NCBI GenBank assembly: GCA_964649825.1
Contig: CAZYQW010000083.1
Span: forward strand, 1-24,717
Origin: CAZYQW01 sp964649825
GTDB taxonomy: Bacteria > Planctomycetota > B15-G4 > JADJEK01
DNA: 24,717 nucleotides
Reading direction: 5' to 3'
Shown here: positions 1 through 7,307 of the stretch, in pieces
Position numbering within the stretch: position 1 is the stretch's first letter
How the letters are laid out: the number at the start of each line of letters is the position of its first letter
Translations under genes and position numbers: made by a program
The notes under the pieces: generated by a model
The model's database searches: none
Told to the model about the DNA's origin: nothing
What the model saw: the letters and a program-made list of their open reading frames with translations, nothing else

Positions 1-90
1 AGCGTGTCGGGGGCGCTCCACCGAGCGAGTTCCGCAGCGAGCGCCAGCGAGCGAGGACTGTTTGAGCGAATGGAGCGCCCCCGACACGCT
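1..90. repeat. Large perfect inverted repeat (hairpin element)
   Basis: Bases 1-20 are the exact reverse complement of bases 71-90, so the element can fold into a 20-bp perfect stem. The 50-nt spacer is rich in GAGCGAG/CAGCGAGCG units, and CAGCGAGCG occurs at 35-43 and 45-53. The left arm begins at the first base of the window, so the element may extend further. It lies upstream of the hydantoinase-family gene and downstream of whatever precedes the window. It could be a bidirectional terminator or a REP-like dispersed palindrome. No T-tract follows, so an intrinsic terminator is not proven. Confidence 0.75.
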
Positions 91-196
91 CCGCCGTCGT
101 CGCGCCGGAACCACCATCGACCCTCACGCGTTCCATGCCGCGCAGCGCCAGCGCAGCACCCCCTCCATGGACGGGGACGGATCGTCGCGCAGCCCC

Positions 197-202
197 TACA
201 CT
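197..202 (+). promoter_or_regulatory. -10-like TACACT of a possible leaderless promoter
   Basis: TACACT ends 8 nt before the ATG at 211. With the usual 6-8 nt between a -10 hexamer and the start of transcription, the mRNA would begin at or next to the start codon. No Shine-Dalgarno sequence precedes this ATG, which fits a leaderless transcript. No clear -35 is visible. Confidence 0.35.
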
Positions 203-210
203 CCCGTCCC

Positions 211-2184
211 ATGCGGATCGGCGTCGACACCGGCGGGACGTTCACCGACTTCGTCTTCGTGCACGGGCGCGAGGTGCGGATCGCCAAGCTCCCGTCCACG
301 CCGAGCGATCCGGCCGCGGCGATCCTGGCCGGCATCGCAGCCGAAGCGCCGCCGGCGGGGACCGTGCTCGTCCACGGGACGACGGTGGCGACGAACGCGT
401 TGCTCGAACGCCGGCTCGCGCGCGTGACGTTCGTGACGAACGCGGGGCTCGAGGACGTGCTCGAGATCGGACGCCAGGCGCGCCCCGACCTCTACGCGCT
501 CGACGTCCAGAAGGCCGCGCCGCTCGTCCCGCGCGAGCGGCGCCTCGGCGTCGCCGAGCGGCGCGGCGCGGACGGTCGCGCGCTCGCCCGTCCGTCGAAA
601 TCGGAGCTCGCGGCGCTCGTCGAACGCGTGCGCCGGACGCGGCCGGAGTCGATCGCGATCGGGCTCCTGTTCGCGTTCCTCGACGACGGCGAGGAACGCC
701 GGATTGCGCGCGCGCTCGCTCCGCTCGGCGTGCCGATCTCGACGTCCGCCGACGTCGCGCCCGAGGTCCGTGAGTTCGAGCGGTTCGAGACGACGGTCGC
801 CAACGCGGCGCTCGTGCCCGTCGTGTCGGAGTACCTCGCGCGCCTCGAGCGCGGGCTCGACGATCTGCCGCTGTTCGTCTTCCAGTCGAACGGCGGGATG
901 GCGCGCGCCGACGTCCTGTCGCGTTATCCGGTGCGCCTCGTCCTCTCCGGACCAGCCGGCGGCGCGGTCGCGGCGGCTCGCATCCTCGATCGCGCCGGCG
1001 TCGCCGCGGCGATCACGCTCGACATGGGGGGGACGTCGACCGACGTCGCGCTCCTGGCCGGCGCACCTCTCCGGCGCGGCGAGATCGACTTCGACGGCCG
1101 CCCGCTCATCGTGCCGTCGCTCGACATCCAATCGGTCGGCGCCGGCGGCGGATCGATCGCGTGGGTGGATCGCGCCGGCCTGCTGCGCGTCGGGCCGCGC
1201 TCGGCGGGTTCCGATCCGGGTCCCGCCTGCTACGGGAGATCGAAGGAGCCGACGGTGACCGACGCGCACCTGGTGCTCGGCCGACTCCCGACCGCGCTCG
1301 CGGGCGGTTCGCTGGCGCTCGATCCCGACCGCTCGCATCGCGCGCTCGAGGCGCTCGCGCGCCGCCTCGGCCTCGACCGCTTCGCCGCGGCCGAGGGCGT
1401 GCTCGCCGTCGCCGACGCGACGATGGCCCGCGCGGCCCGCGTGGTCGCGGTCGAGCGCGGCCGCGACCCCCGCCACCTTCCGCTGTTCGCGTTCGGCGGG
1501 GCCGGCCCGCTCCATGCCGCGCGGCTGATCGCGGCGCTTCCCGCCCAGTGCGCGATCGTCCCCCGCCTGCCGGGCAACCTGTCGGCCTACGGGATGGCGC
1601 TCGCCGACCCGGAGCGCGACCGGGCGCGCACGATCCTCTTGGCGGATCCCGATCGTGATCGGCGCGCGCTCGACGACGCGCTCGATCGGCTCGAGGCCGA
1701 GGCACGGGACGAGCTCGCCCGGGATGGACTGCTCGACGAACGCCGGCGGCTCCGGGTGGAACGAACCGTCGACTGCCGCTACGCCGGGCAGTCGTTCACG
1801 CTCGAGGTACCGGCTCGCGGCTCGATCCGGCGTACGTTCGATCGCCGCCACGCCGCACGCTTCGGGCACGCGTTCCCGGAACGCCGGATCGAGGCGGTCC
1901 ACGTGCGGGTCCGGGCCGTCGTTCCATCGCGGCGCGGCACCCCCGCCAGGACGCCGCCGGGCCGCGCCCGAGCCGCGCCGCGGTCGGCGTCCTCGGGCGA
2001 ACGGCGCGTGCGGTTCGGCGGCACGTGGCGGACCACGCCGATCTACGACCGCGACCGGCTCCGGGCGGGACATCGGCTCGTCGGACCCGCCGTCATCGAG
2101 GAGCTCGGTTCCACGACGGTCGTCGACCCGGGCTTCTTCGTGACCGTCGACGGCGATGGAAACCTCGTGCTGAACCGACGTTGA
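211..2184 (+). CDS. Hydantoinase/oxoprolinase family protein, HyuA-like ATPase subunit
   Basis: The 657-aa product belongs to the family of ATP-dependent N-methylhydantoinase (HyuA), 5-oxoprolinase and acetone carboxylase beta subunits, which open cyclic amides or activate substrates with ATP in the cytoplasm. It starts with the classic nucleotide-binding motif MRIGVDTGGTFTDF. Further in are LSGPAGGAVAAARI, the second phosphate-binding motif LDMGGTSTDVALL, and a VGAGGGSIAWVD / SAGSDPGPACYG segment. An open frame continues upstream to base 4, but ATG 211 is chosen because family members begin at the VDTGGTFTD strand and the upstream part crosses the hairpin element. Length fits HyuA (about 650-700 aa). 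The usual partner HyuB is not downstream; it could lie upstream of the window or be absent. The substrate cannot be assigned. Confidence 0.9.
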   Translation: MRIGVDTGGTFTDFVFVHGREVRIAKLPSTPSDPAAAILAGIAAEAPPAGTVLVHGTTVATNALLERRLARVTFVTNAGLEDVLEIGRQARPDLYALDVQKAAPLVPRERRLGVAERRGADGRALARPSKSELAALVERVRRTRPESIAIGLLFAFLDDGEERRIARALAPLGVPISTSADVAPEVREFERFETTVANAALVPVVSEYLARLERGLDDLPLFVFQSNGGMARADVLSRYPVRLVLSGPAGGAVAAARILDRAGVAAAITLDMGGTSTDVALLAGAPLRRGEIDFDGRPLIVPSLDIQSVGAGGGSIAWVDRAGLLRVGPRSAGSDPGPACYGRSKEPTVTDAHLVLGRLPTALAGGSLALDPDRSHRALEALARRLGLDRFAAAEGVLAVADATMARAARVVAVERGRDPRHLPLFAFGGAGPLHAARLIAALPAQCAIVPRLPGNLSAYGMALADPERDRARTILLADPDRDRRALDDALDRLEAEARDELARDGLLDERRRLRVERTVDCRYAGQSFTLEVPARGSIRRTFDRRHAARFGHAFPERRIEAVHVRVRAVVPSRRGTPARTPPGRARAAPRSASSGERRVRFGGTWRTTPIYDRDRLRAGHRLVGPAVIEELGSTTVVDPGFFVTVDGDGNLVLNRR

Positions 2185-2206
2185 CGCACTGGCCCGGGAA
2201 TCGCCT

Positions 2207-2235
2207 TTGACGTGCCGCCGTTCGTCCCCGATACT
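2207..2235 (+). promoter_or_regulatory. Sigma-70-type promoter TTGACG-N17-GATACT
   Basis: A TTGACG -35 (2207-2212) and a GATACT -10 (2230-2235) are separated by exactly 17 nt. They sit between the stop of the hydantoinase gene and the ATG at 2276. An overlapping TACTCT (2232-2237) would be the -10 at 19-nt spacing. It suggests the small secreted protein has its own promoter. Confidence 0.55.
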
Positions 2236-2275
2236 CTCCGGGTTCGAGCACTCTCCATGACCGAGGTACCTCCCG

Positions 2276-3118
2276 ATGCGAATCCGCGCGTTGTCGATCG
2301 GCTTGGCGCTCGCGACGACCGTCGCCCCGACCGCGTCGTCCCAGACGCCCGAGGCTCCGCGCCCCGATCGCGCCCGGACGGCAGCCCTCAAGCTCCGGCC
2401 GCCGCCGGTCGAGCTCGGCGAGATGTTCAAGGACGACGAGTTCGGGTTCGAGTTTCGCCTGCCGAAGGGGATGTCGATCCTGCCGCCCGCCGACCTCGCC
2501 AAACTGCGCGAAAGCTCGATCGCTCCCAAGCACGAGCGGACCAACGCGGAAGGAACGGTCGGGAAGATCCAGGTCTGGCAGTGGTTCGCCCCCGACGGCT
2601 CGAACATCTTTCTTCGCATGCACTCGCCGCCGGTCGACGTCGACTCGCCGAACCGCCTGCGCCGGGTCGTCAGCGAGGAGGATCGCCTGCTCGGACGCCC
2701 GGTCGAGGACGTCGAGAAGCTCTACGAGTTCTCGGATCGCGGCGGCCGCACCGGCTTCCTCGTCACGCGCGAGTTCGGCGTCCAGCCCGGGCGTCCGACC
2801 TCGTTCAAGCAACACACGGCGTACCTGCGCGGCCCGACGCGCTCCTACCTGGTGCAGTTCAGCGCGCCGAAGGACCGCTTCAACGAGCTCGAGGACGACT
2901 TCAAGGCCGCGATCTGCACGTTCGCGATCCACCAGACGAAGGACGACATGGAGCTGACGAAGGAGCGCACGAAGGACGGCGAGGGGCTCGCGTCGTTCCG
3001 CGTCCTCGGCAACGTCGCGATCCTGGCCATCCTGCTCGTCCTCGGTTTCGTCGCGATGCTGAACAAGGGTGCGTTCTTCAGAGCAACCGCCGGGGAGAGC
3101 AGCAGTACGAAGACCTGA
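2276..3118 (+). CDS. Secreted, C-terminally membrane-anchored protein of unknown function
   Basis: The 280-aa product is not recognised as a named family. The N-terminus (MRIRALSIGLALATTVAPTASSQ) looks like a cleavable Sec signal peptide of about 22 residues. It is followed by a Pro/Arg-rich stretch and a soluble domain (about 45-230) beginning with an EFGFEFRLPKGMSI-like strand. Near the C-terminus, about residues 243-262 (NVAILAILLVLGFVAML) form one hydrophobic helix followed by a short polar tail. The likely topology is a periplasmic domain held by a C-terminal anchor. A GAGG sequence lies about 11 nt before the ATG. The last 41 bp overlap the convergent FAD oxidoreductase gene. The domain could be a PsbP/Mog1-like or stress-type module, but there is no diagnostic motif. 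Confidence 0.8.
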   Translation: MRIRALSIGLALATTVAPTASSQTPEAPRPDRARTAALKLRPPPVELGEMFKDDEFGFEFRLPKGMSILPPADLAKLRESSIAPKHERTNAEGTVGKIQVWQWFAPDGSNIFLRMHSPPVDVDSPNRLRRVVSEEDRLLGRPVEDVEKLYEFSDRGGRTGFLVTREFGVQPGRPTSFKQHTAYLRGPTRSYLVQFSAPKDRFNELEDDFKAAICTFAIHQTKDDMELTKERTKDGEGLASFRVLGNVAILAILLVLGFVAMLNKGAFFRATAGESSSTKT

Positions 3119-4205
3119 TCGACGGCGTCCCGCGCGTGATCCACTCCGCCGCGACGAGCCCGGCGACGAAGCCGTACGAGGCGTCCTGGCCGTTGAACCC
3201 GGCCGCAAGGACGCAGGCGGCGCGGCCGGGGTGCGGGCCGATCAGCGGCCGGCCGTCGCAGGTGTAGAGGCGCGGCGAGGCGCCGGAAGCGCGGGTCGCG
3301 ATCGTGCTCGTTGCTCCGCGTCCTTCCGCGGTCGAGGCGAGCGTCGCTCGCGCGAACTCGAGAAGCCGCGTCGCGACCATCGGATCGACCTCGCCATCGA
3401 ACGGGTCGCCGCGGTTCGAAGGCGCGGTGCCCTCGGCCGCGATCCAACCGCCCGAGTCGCGGACGATCACCGCGAAGCCGGGTCCATGCGTGCCGGGCAT
3501 GGCGTCGGCGCCGGAATCGACCGCGATCCACTGGGCCCGTGCCGCGAGCGAGACCTCGCGCGTCCAGGCGTCGAGTTTCGGGAGCCACGCTCCCGTCGCC
3601 ATGACGACTCGCACCGCCGCCGCGCCGCCGCCCGACGTCCGCGCGATCGCGCCGTCGTCGCTCGACTCGATCGCCGTCACTTCCGTGCGCTCGCGGACGA
3701 TCGCCCCGGCCTCCTCGGCGGCGGCGGCGAGCGCCCGCAGGAGCGCGGGCGCGTCGATCCACAGGTCGCCGGTCGTGACGATCGCGTCGCCGTCGACGCG
3801 CGCCGCTTCGCCGGCCCGCCCGAGCCACTCGACGTTCGCGAGCCGTCGCTCGCGGTCGGCGGCGGGGAGGAAGGTCCGCCGCGTCGTGGTGGCGCGGACC
3901 GCGTCCGTCGCGCCGTGCCGCGCCGCGAACTCGAGGAGGAGGTCCCGGTTCGCACGGGAGAGCCGATCGAGGTCGATCGCCACCGCTTCGTCGTGGTCCT
4001 CCAACACCGCGACCACGTCGGGGCCGATGCCGCAGACCGCGAGCCCCGGGGGCGCGCCGCTCGCGCCGGCGCCGATCCGATCGCGCTCCAAGAGCAGGAC
4101 GCGCGCTTCCGGCTCCGCCCGTCGCAAGTGATACGCGCAGGACAGCCCGGCGAGCCCACCGCCGACCACGACCACGTCCGCGTCGATGTGCCGATCCGCG
4201 CTCAC
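3078..4205 (-). CDS. FAD-dependent oxidoreductase (DAO / D-amino acid oxidase-like fold)
   Basis: The 375-aa flavoprotein has an N-terminal Rossmann motif (VVVVGGGLAGLSCAYHL, GxGxxG at about 15-20) and E40 ending the second beta strand to bind the FAD ribose. An IGAGASG segment follows, typical of the glycine/D-amino acid/sarcosine oxidase family. The second FAD-contact region is YTCDGRPLIGPHPG plus a final GFNGQDASYGFVAGLVAAEWI helix. It probably oxidises a small amine or amino acid in the cytoplasm; the substrate is unknown. The start is GTG at 4205, with GAGGAG about 8-13 nt upstream on the coding strand. It is divergent from the HTH gene, so that regulator may act on it. Its 3' end overlaps the preceding gene by 41 bp. 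The last dozen residues (RSSYCCSPRRLL) look non-conserved and may be recent read-out. Confidence 0.85.
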   Translation of the reverse strand: MSADRHIDADVVVVGGGLAGLSCAYHLRRAEPEARVLLLERDRIGAGASGAPPGLAVCGIGPDVVAVLEDHDEAVAIDLDRLSRANRDLLLEFAARHGATDAVRATTTRRTFLPAADRERRLANVEWLGRAGEAARVDGDAIVTTGDLWIDAPALLRALAAAAEEAGAIVRERTEVTAIESSDDGAIARTSGGGAAAVRVVMATGAWLPKLDAWTREVSLAARAQWIAVDSGADAMPGTHGPGFAVIVRDSGGWIAAEGTAPSNRGDPFDGEVDPMVATRLLEFARATLASTAEGRGATSTIATRASGASPRLYTCDGRPLIGPHPGRAACVLAAGFNGQDASYGFVAGLVAAEWITRGTPSIRSSYCCSPRRLL

Positions 4206-4250
4206 GCGCCTCGCTCCTCGAACCGTCCGCTGAAACCACGAGTGGCCCCC

Positions 4251-4287
4251 GTCGCCATCCTAAGAGCGGCGACCGAACGGGTAGACT
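4251..4287 (+). promoter_or_regulatory. Divergent promoter region with TAGACT and an inverted repeat
   Basis: The 122-bp gap between the divergent FAD oxidoreductase and HTH genes holds a GTCGCC (4251-4256) / GGCGAC (4268-4273) inverted repeat. A -10-like TAGACT (4282-4287) reads toward the HTH gene. The repeat lies where a -35 would be, so it is a candidate operator for autoregulation. No good -35 hexamer is seen. Confidence 0.3.
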
Positions 4288-4327
4288 CTCGTCCTCGAGA
4301 CCCGGGAAAGACACGGAGCGACCGTTG

Positions 4328-5305
4328 GTGCGACTCGTGAGCCACCTCAGCCGAGCGATCCGCAAGCTCGGCATCAGCAACACCCAGTTCGCTGACGAAG
4401 CCGGCGTCGCGCGCAGCACGATCCAGAAGCTGATCGGGCGCGACTTCAAGGAGATCCGCGTCGACACGATCGAGAGGATCGCGGCGCGGCTTGGCACGAA
4501 CGACATCCTCGAGCTGTTCACGCTCCAGGACGACACCGAGGACTTCCTCGCGCCTTACACCGCGTCCAAGTCCGTCACGTTCCTGTTCGGGACGCACGAC
4601 GTGACCGATGCATCCGTCGCCCAGCGCGAGCGGCGGGACGGGCCGGTCCGCACCACGATCGACCTCTGGGACTTCCGCACGCAGACCACGTTCCTGAACC
4701 ACGTCCGCGGGCACGTGCCGGAGATCCGCGACGAGATGGAGTTCTTCTCGAAGGAGTCGTTCGACGAGGCCGCGCGACAGCACGTGCTCGAGCTGATCCA
4801 GAAGAAGAACGTCGTGATCGTCGGCTCGCCGAAGGTGAACCCCGCCTGCGAGGCGGTGCTGCGCGAGATCTATCCGGGGTCGCGCCGCGAACCGAAGAGC
4901 CCCGATCGCGGGCCGCGCTACCGTCTCGCCGAGAAGGGACGCCTCGGCGAGAGCGTGATCGGGCACTCCGAAGCGACGGAGACCGGGGTCATCGACCTCC
5001 GGAAGGGGAAGCTCGTCGCAGAGAGCCGCTACGAGGGGGTGATGAAGAGCTCGCTCGACGCCGGGATCGTGATCACGCTCTTTCGCCCCCGCCGGACGAA
5101 AGAGCGCGTGACGCTCGTCATCGCGGCGGGAGTCTCGGGTTGCGGGACGCTGGGCGCGGTCCAGGGGCTCGTGAACCATCCGCCGCAGGCGGCGGATCTC
5201 GACTCGGGGGTGCCGTTCGAGCAGGTGTTCCAGACGTCCTACACGAAGCCGACCAGCGCTCCGCGCGACGATCGGCGCATCGACCGCGTGGAGCTGGTGC
5301 GCTGA
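4328..5305 (+). CDS. HTH (XRE-like) protein with an unidentified alpha/beta C-terminal domain
   Basis: The product has about 325 aa. Residues 5-65 form a Cro/C1-type helix-turn-helix (SNTQFADEAGVARSTIQKLI followed by VDTIERIAARLG), so it probably binds DNA. After a linker, residues about 155-300 form an alpha/beta domain that starts with VVIVGSPKVNPACEAVLREIY. It has a central VIDLRKGK segment and ends with DAGIVITLFRP and VTLVIAAGVSGCGTLGAVQGL. The GSPxxNP loop and the AAGVSGCGT loop look like ligand- or nucleotide-binding turns. I associate this layout with uncharacterised HTH or membrane proteins rather than a named family. Start candidates are TTG 4325 and GTG 4328; GGAG at 4315-4318 gives better spacing to GTG 4328. 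It is divergent from the FAD enzyme and convergent with erpA, 13 bp away. Confidence 0.8.
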   Translation: MRLVSHLSRAIRKLGISNTQFADEAGVARSTIQKLIGRDFKEIRVDTIERIAARLGTNDILELFTLQDDTEDFLAPYTASKSVTFLFGTHDVTDASVAQRERRDGPVRTTIDLWDFRTQTTFLNHVRGHVPEIRDEMEFFSKESFDEAARQHVLELIQKKNVVIVGSPKVNPACEAVLREIYPGSRREPKSPDRGPRYRLAEKGRLGESVIGHSEATETGVIDLRKGKLVAESRYEGVMKSSLDAGIVITLFRPRRTKERVTLVIAAGVSGCGTLGAVQGLVNHPPQAADLDSGVPFEQVFQTSYTKPTSAPRDDRRIDRVELVR

Positions 5306-5313
5306 GCGGAGGG

Positions 5314-5328
5314 CGGGGTCAGACCCCG
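5314..5328. repeat. REP-like palindrome spanning the erpA stop codon
   Basis: CGGGGTC-A-GACCCCG is a 15-nt hairpin with 7-bp perfect arms around a single A. It lies in the 13-bp gap between two convergent genes and runs into the last codons and stop of erpA (5319-5321). I recognise the GGGGTCAGACCCC core as a common dispersed palindrome in high-GC bacteria. Here it may serve as a bidirectional terminator. Confidence 0.6.
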
Positions 5329-5645
5329 AACGACGTTCCGCAGCCGCAGGTGGTCGAGGCGTTGGGGTTCGAGAACGTGAAGCCCCGGCCGTTGAGGCCG
5401 TCTTGGAAGTCGATCTGGGTTCCGTCGAGATAGACGTATGACTTCTTGTCGCAGACGACGCGAACGCCGTCCTGCTCCAGCGTCTGGTCCTCGTCGTTCA
5501 AGTCGTGATCGAACGAGAGGTTATAGGAGAAGCCCGAGCAGCCGCCCCCGGCCACTGCGACGCGGAGGAACGTCCCCTCCGGAAGCTTCTGGGCTTCGAT
5601 GATCTCGGCCACTTCCTTTGCGGCCCGGTCGGTCAGTTGGATCAT
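5319..5645 (-). CDS. erpA: HesB/IscA-type iron-sulfur carrier (ErpA-like)
   Basis: The 108-aa A-type carrier accepts or delivers Fe-S clusters for apoproteins in the cytoplasm. All three ligand cysteines are present: C36 in the VAGGGCSGFSY motif and C100/C102 in the C-terminal TTCGCGTSF motif. Length matches IscA/ErpA/SufA (about 107-120 aa). The short N-terminus and QIDFQDGLNGRGFTFSNPNA segment fit ErpA best, but A-type subfamilies are hard to separate without a tree. It is the downstream gene of an operon with the cysteine desulfurase (48-bp gap, same strand). Its stop codon lies inside the palindrome at 5314-5328. Confidence 0.92.
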   Translation of the reverse strand: MIQLTDRAAKEVAEIIEAQKLPEGTFLRVAVAGGGCSGFSYNLSFDHDLNDEDQTLEQDGVRVVCDKKSYVYLDGTQIDFQDGLNGRGFTFSNPNASTTCGCGTSFGV

Positions 5646-5693
5646 CCGTTCGTTGCTCCATCGGTTCGTCGGTTCGTCGTCAGCGTGTCCATA

Positions 5694-6938
5694 CTAGCCA
5701 GGATCTGGCCGAATGCCGCGATTTCCGCCGTCGTCATGGTGTCGCGTCCGCTCCATCTCATAGAGCGGCGACATCGCACGAAGCCGGGCGACGGCGCCCA
5801 CCACGAGCTCGATCACGCGATCGATCTCGAGCTCGGTCGTCATCCGGCCGAGGCCGAACCGGATCGATGCGCGGGCGGCGTCGGCGGACCGGCCGATCGC
5901 GCGCAGGACGTGCGACGGCTCGCGATCCGCCGAGCTGCATGCCGCCCCCGATGAGACCGCGACGTCCTTCATGTCCATGATCAGCGCTTCCCCGTCGCAG
6001 AACCCGAACGCGAGGTTCAGGTTGCCGGGGAGGCGCTGCTCGGGATGCCCGTTCAGGGTGACGTGATCGATGCGGGCGGCGATCCCATCGTGGAGCCGGT
6101 GGCGCAGCCGAGTCAACCGCGCGATCTCATCCTCGAGCTCGGCGGCGGCCAGCTCGCAGGCGAGGCCGATGCCGACGATGCCGGGGACGTTCAACGTGCC
6201 GGACCGCATCCCGCGCTCGTGCCCGCCGCCATGCTGCAGCGGATGGAGTCGCACGTGCGGCGCGGAGTGGCGCACGTAGAGGGCGCCGATGCCCTTCGGC
6301 CCGTAGAGCTTGTGCCCGGAGAACGAGAGGACGTCGATGTGGTCGCGATCGACGTCGAGAGGGAGCTTGCCGACGCCCTGCGTCGCGTCGCAGAAAAAGA
6401 GCGCGCGGTGCTCTCGGCAGAGCTCGCCGATGCGACGAAGCGGGTGCGTCGTGCCGATCTCGTTGTTCGCGGCCATCAACGCTACGAGGCGCGTCCGGTC
6501 GCGAAACGAGGCCTCCAGCTCGCCGAGATCGATACGGCCGTCGCGATCGACGCCGAGCCAGGTCACGTCGACGCCACGCGACTCGAGGAAGCGCGCGGAG
6601 TCGATCACGGCCGGGTGCTCGGTGACGCATGTGATCATGTGATCGCCCGCCGCGGCATCGAGCTCGAACGCACCCTTCAGGGCGACGTTGATCCCCTCGG
6701 TCGAGCCGCTCGTGAACAGGACGTCGATCGGATCGGCCCCGATGGCGCGTGCGCACTGCGCTCGCGCCGCCTTGACCGCGGCCTGGGCTTCCCATCCGTA
6801 CGCGTGCGTGTTGCTCGCCGCGTTGCCGAACCGCTCGCGGAAGTACGGCAGCATCGCGTCGAGCACCCGCGGGTCGACGGGCGTGGTCGCCTGGTAGTCC
6901 ATGTAGATCGGTCGGTTCAACGGTGCGTATCCTCGCAT
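5694..6938 (-). CDS. iscS: Cysteine desulfurase (NifS/IscS family)
   Basis: The 414-aa PLP enzyme takes sulfur from cysteine, giving alanine and an enzyme persulfide for Fe-S cluster assembly. The expected residues are present: H108 in TEHPAV, D184 and Q187 in CDATQGVGK, and the Schiff-base lysine K210 in SFSGHKLYGPKG. The mobile persulfide cysteine is C334 in SSGAACSSADREPSHVL. That form of the loop is the longer group I (IscS/NifS) type rather than SufS. An open frame runs upstream to 7082, but ATG 6938 lies shortly before the conserved IYMDYQATTPVDP start and the upstream part is basic and unlike the family. A tail of about 20 residues follows the usual MSPLYEM end. It precedes erpA; no iscU scaffold or iscR regulator lies beside it. 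Confidence 0.93.
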   Translation of the reverse strand: MRGYAPLNRPIYMDYQATTPVDPRVLDAMLPYFRERFGNAASNTHAYGWEAQAAVKAARAQCARAIGADPIDVLFTSGSTEGINVALKGAFELDAAAGDHMITCVTEHPAVIDSARFLESRGVDVTWLGVDRDGRIDLGELEASFRDRTRLVALMAANNEIGTTHPLRRIGELCREHRALFFCDATQGVGKLPLDVDRDHIDVLSFSGHKLYGPKGIGALYVRHSAPHVRLHPLQHGGGHERGMRSGTLNVPGIVGIGLACELAAAELEDEIARLTRLRHRLHDGIAARIDHVTLNGHPEQRLPGNLNLAFGFCDGEALIMDMKDVAVSSGAACSSADREPSHVLRAIGRSADAARASIRFGLGRMTTELEIDRVIELVVGAVARLRAMSPLYEMERTRHHDDGGNRGIRPDPG

Positions 6939-7307
6939 TCGGATGGCTTCGATAGAGTCTGCCCGAGAACTTCGCCGGCGCGATCTCCCGTCTCGTTTGG
7001 CACCGCGCCGGACGACGAGCCGCCGGGAGGTTTCGCTCGATGGAAACCAGGTCAGAAAAAGGCAAAGAATCCGTAGTGGCACGGGTTGTCACCCACAAGA
7101 TCTTGGTTATCTTAGCCCTTCATCACCTATACGTAGTGGTCACCTCGAGTTCAGTGATCGGGTCGGCGATCGGAAAGTCCGGCCGGGACTTCGAACGACT
7201 CGCTCCTGGCGATCTCGCGATCCCGCGGGCGGCCGCGACGTACATGGGGGCATTCGGCCCGAGGAACACGAAAAAAAACACCCGAGCAACCCACGTCGGG
7301 GGGGGTA
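6939..7307. promoter_or_regulatory. 369-bp divergent intergenic region (iscS / nrdJ)
   Basis: This is the only stretch over 300 bases without a gene. Besides the NrdR-like boxes at 7093-7139, it contains a small hairpin (AAGTCC 7175-7180 / GGACTT 7186-7191), an A-run at about 7271-7278 and the G-run 7298-7305 before nrdJ. It is visibly more AT-rich around 7030-7140 than its neighbours. I looked for a cobalamin riboswitch B12 box and did not find one. Small ORFs here have no coding character I can support. A promoter for iscS must lie here too, but no clear pair of hexamers is seen on that strand. Confidence 0.6.
7093..7139 (+). promoter_or_regulatory. Tandem NrdR-like boxes overlapping the nrdJ promoter
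   Basis: Box 1 (7093-7108) contains the palindrome CAAGATCTTG. Box 2 (7124-7139) contains CTATACGTAG. Compared with the NrdR consensus core CwAtATaTwG, box 1 matches 8 of 10 positions and box 2 also 8 of 10. The two 16-bp boxes are 15 bp apart, giving 31 bp centre to centre, about three helical turns, which is the usual arrangement for NrdR. TTGGTT (7103-7108) and CTATAC (7127-7132) could be the -35 and -10 with an 18-nt spacer, so repressor binding would cover the promoter. This predicts control by the nucleotide-sensing repressor NrdR, whose gene is not in the window. Confidence 0.65.

Noticed and set aside
4..210. N-terminal extension of the hydantoinase protein
   Set aside because: It would translate through the inverted repeat and is low complexity; homologues start at the VDTGGTFTD strand.
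196..2619. 807-aa minus-strand ORF opposite the hydantoinase gene
   Set aside because: It is very rich in Arg, Glu, Asp and Val and has no motif, as expected for the antisense of a GC-rich gene. The plus strand carries clear family motifs.
7140..7307. Cobalamin riboswitch before the B12-dependent nrdJ
   Set aside because: I looked for the conserved B12 box and the characteristic stems and did not see them; only a small unrelated hairpin is present.
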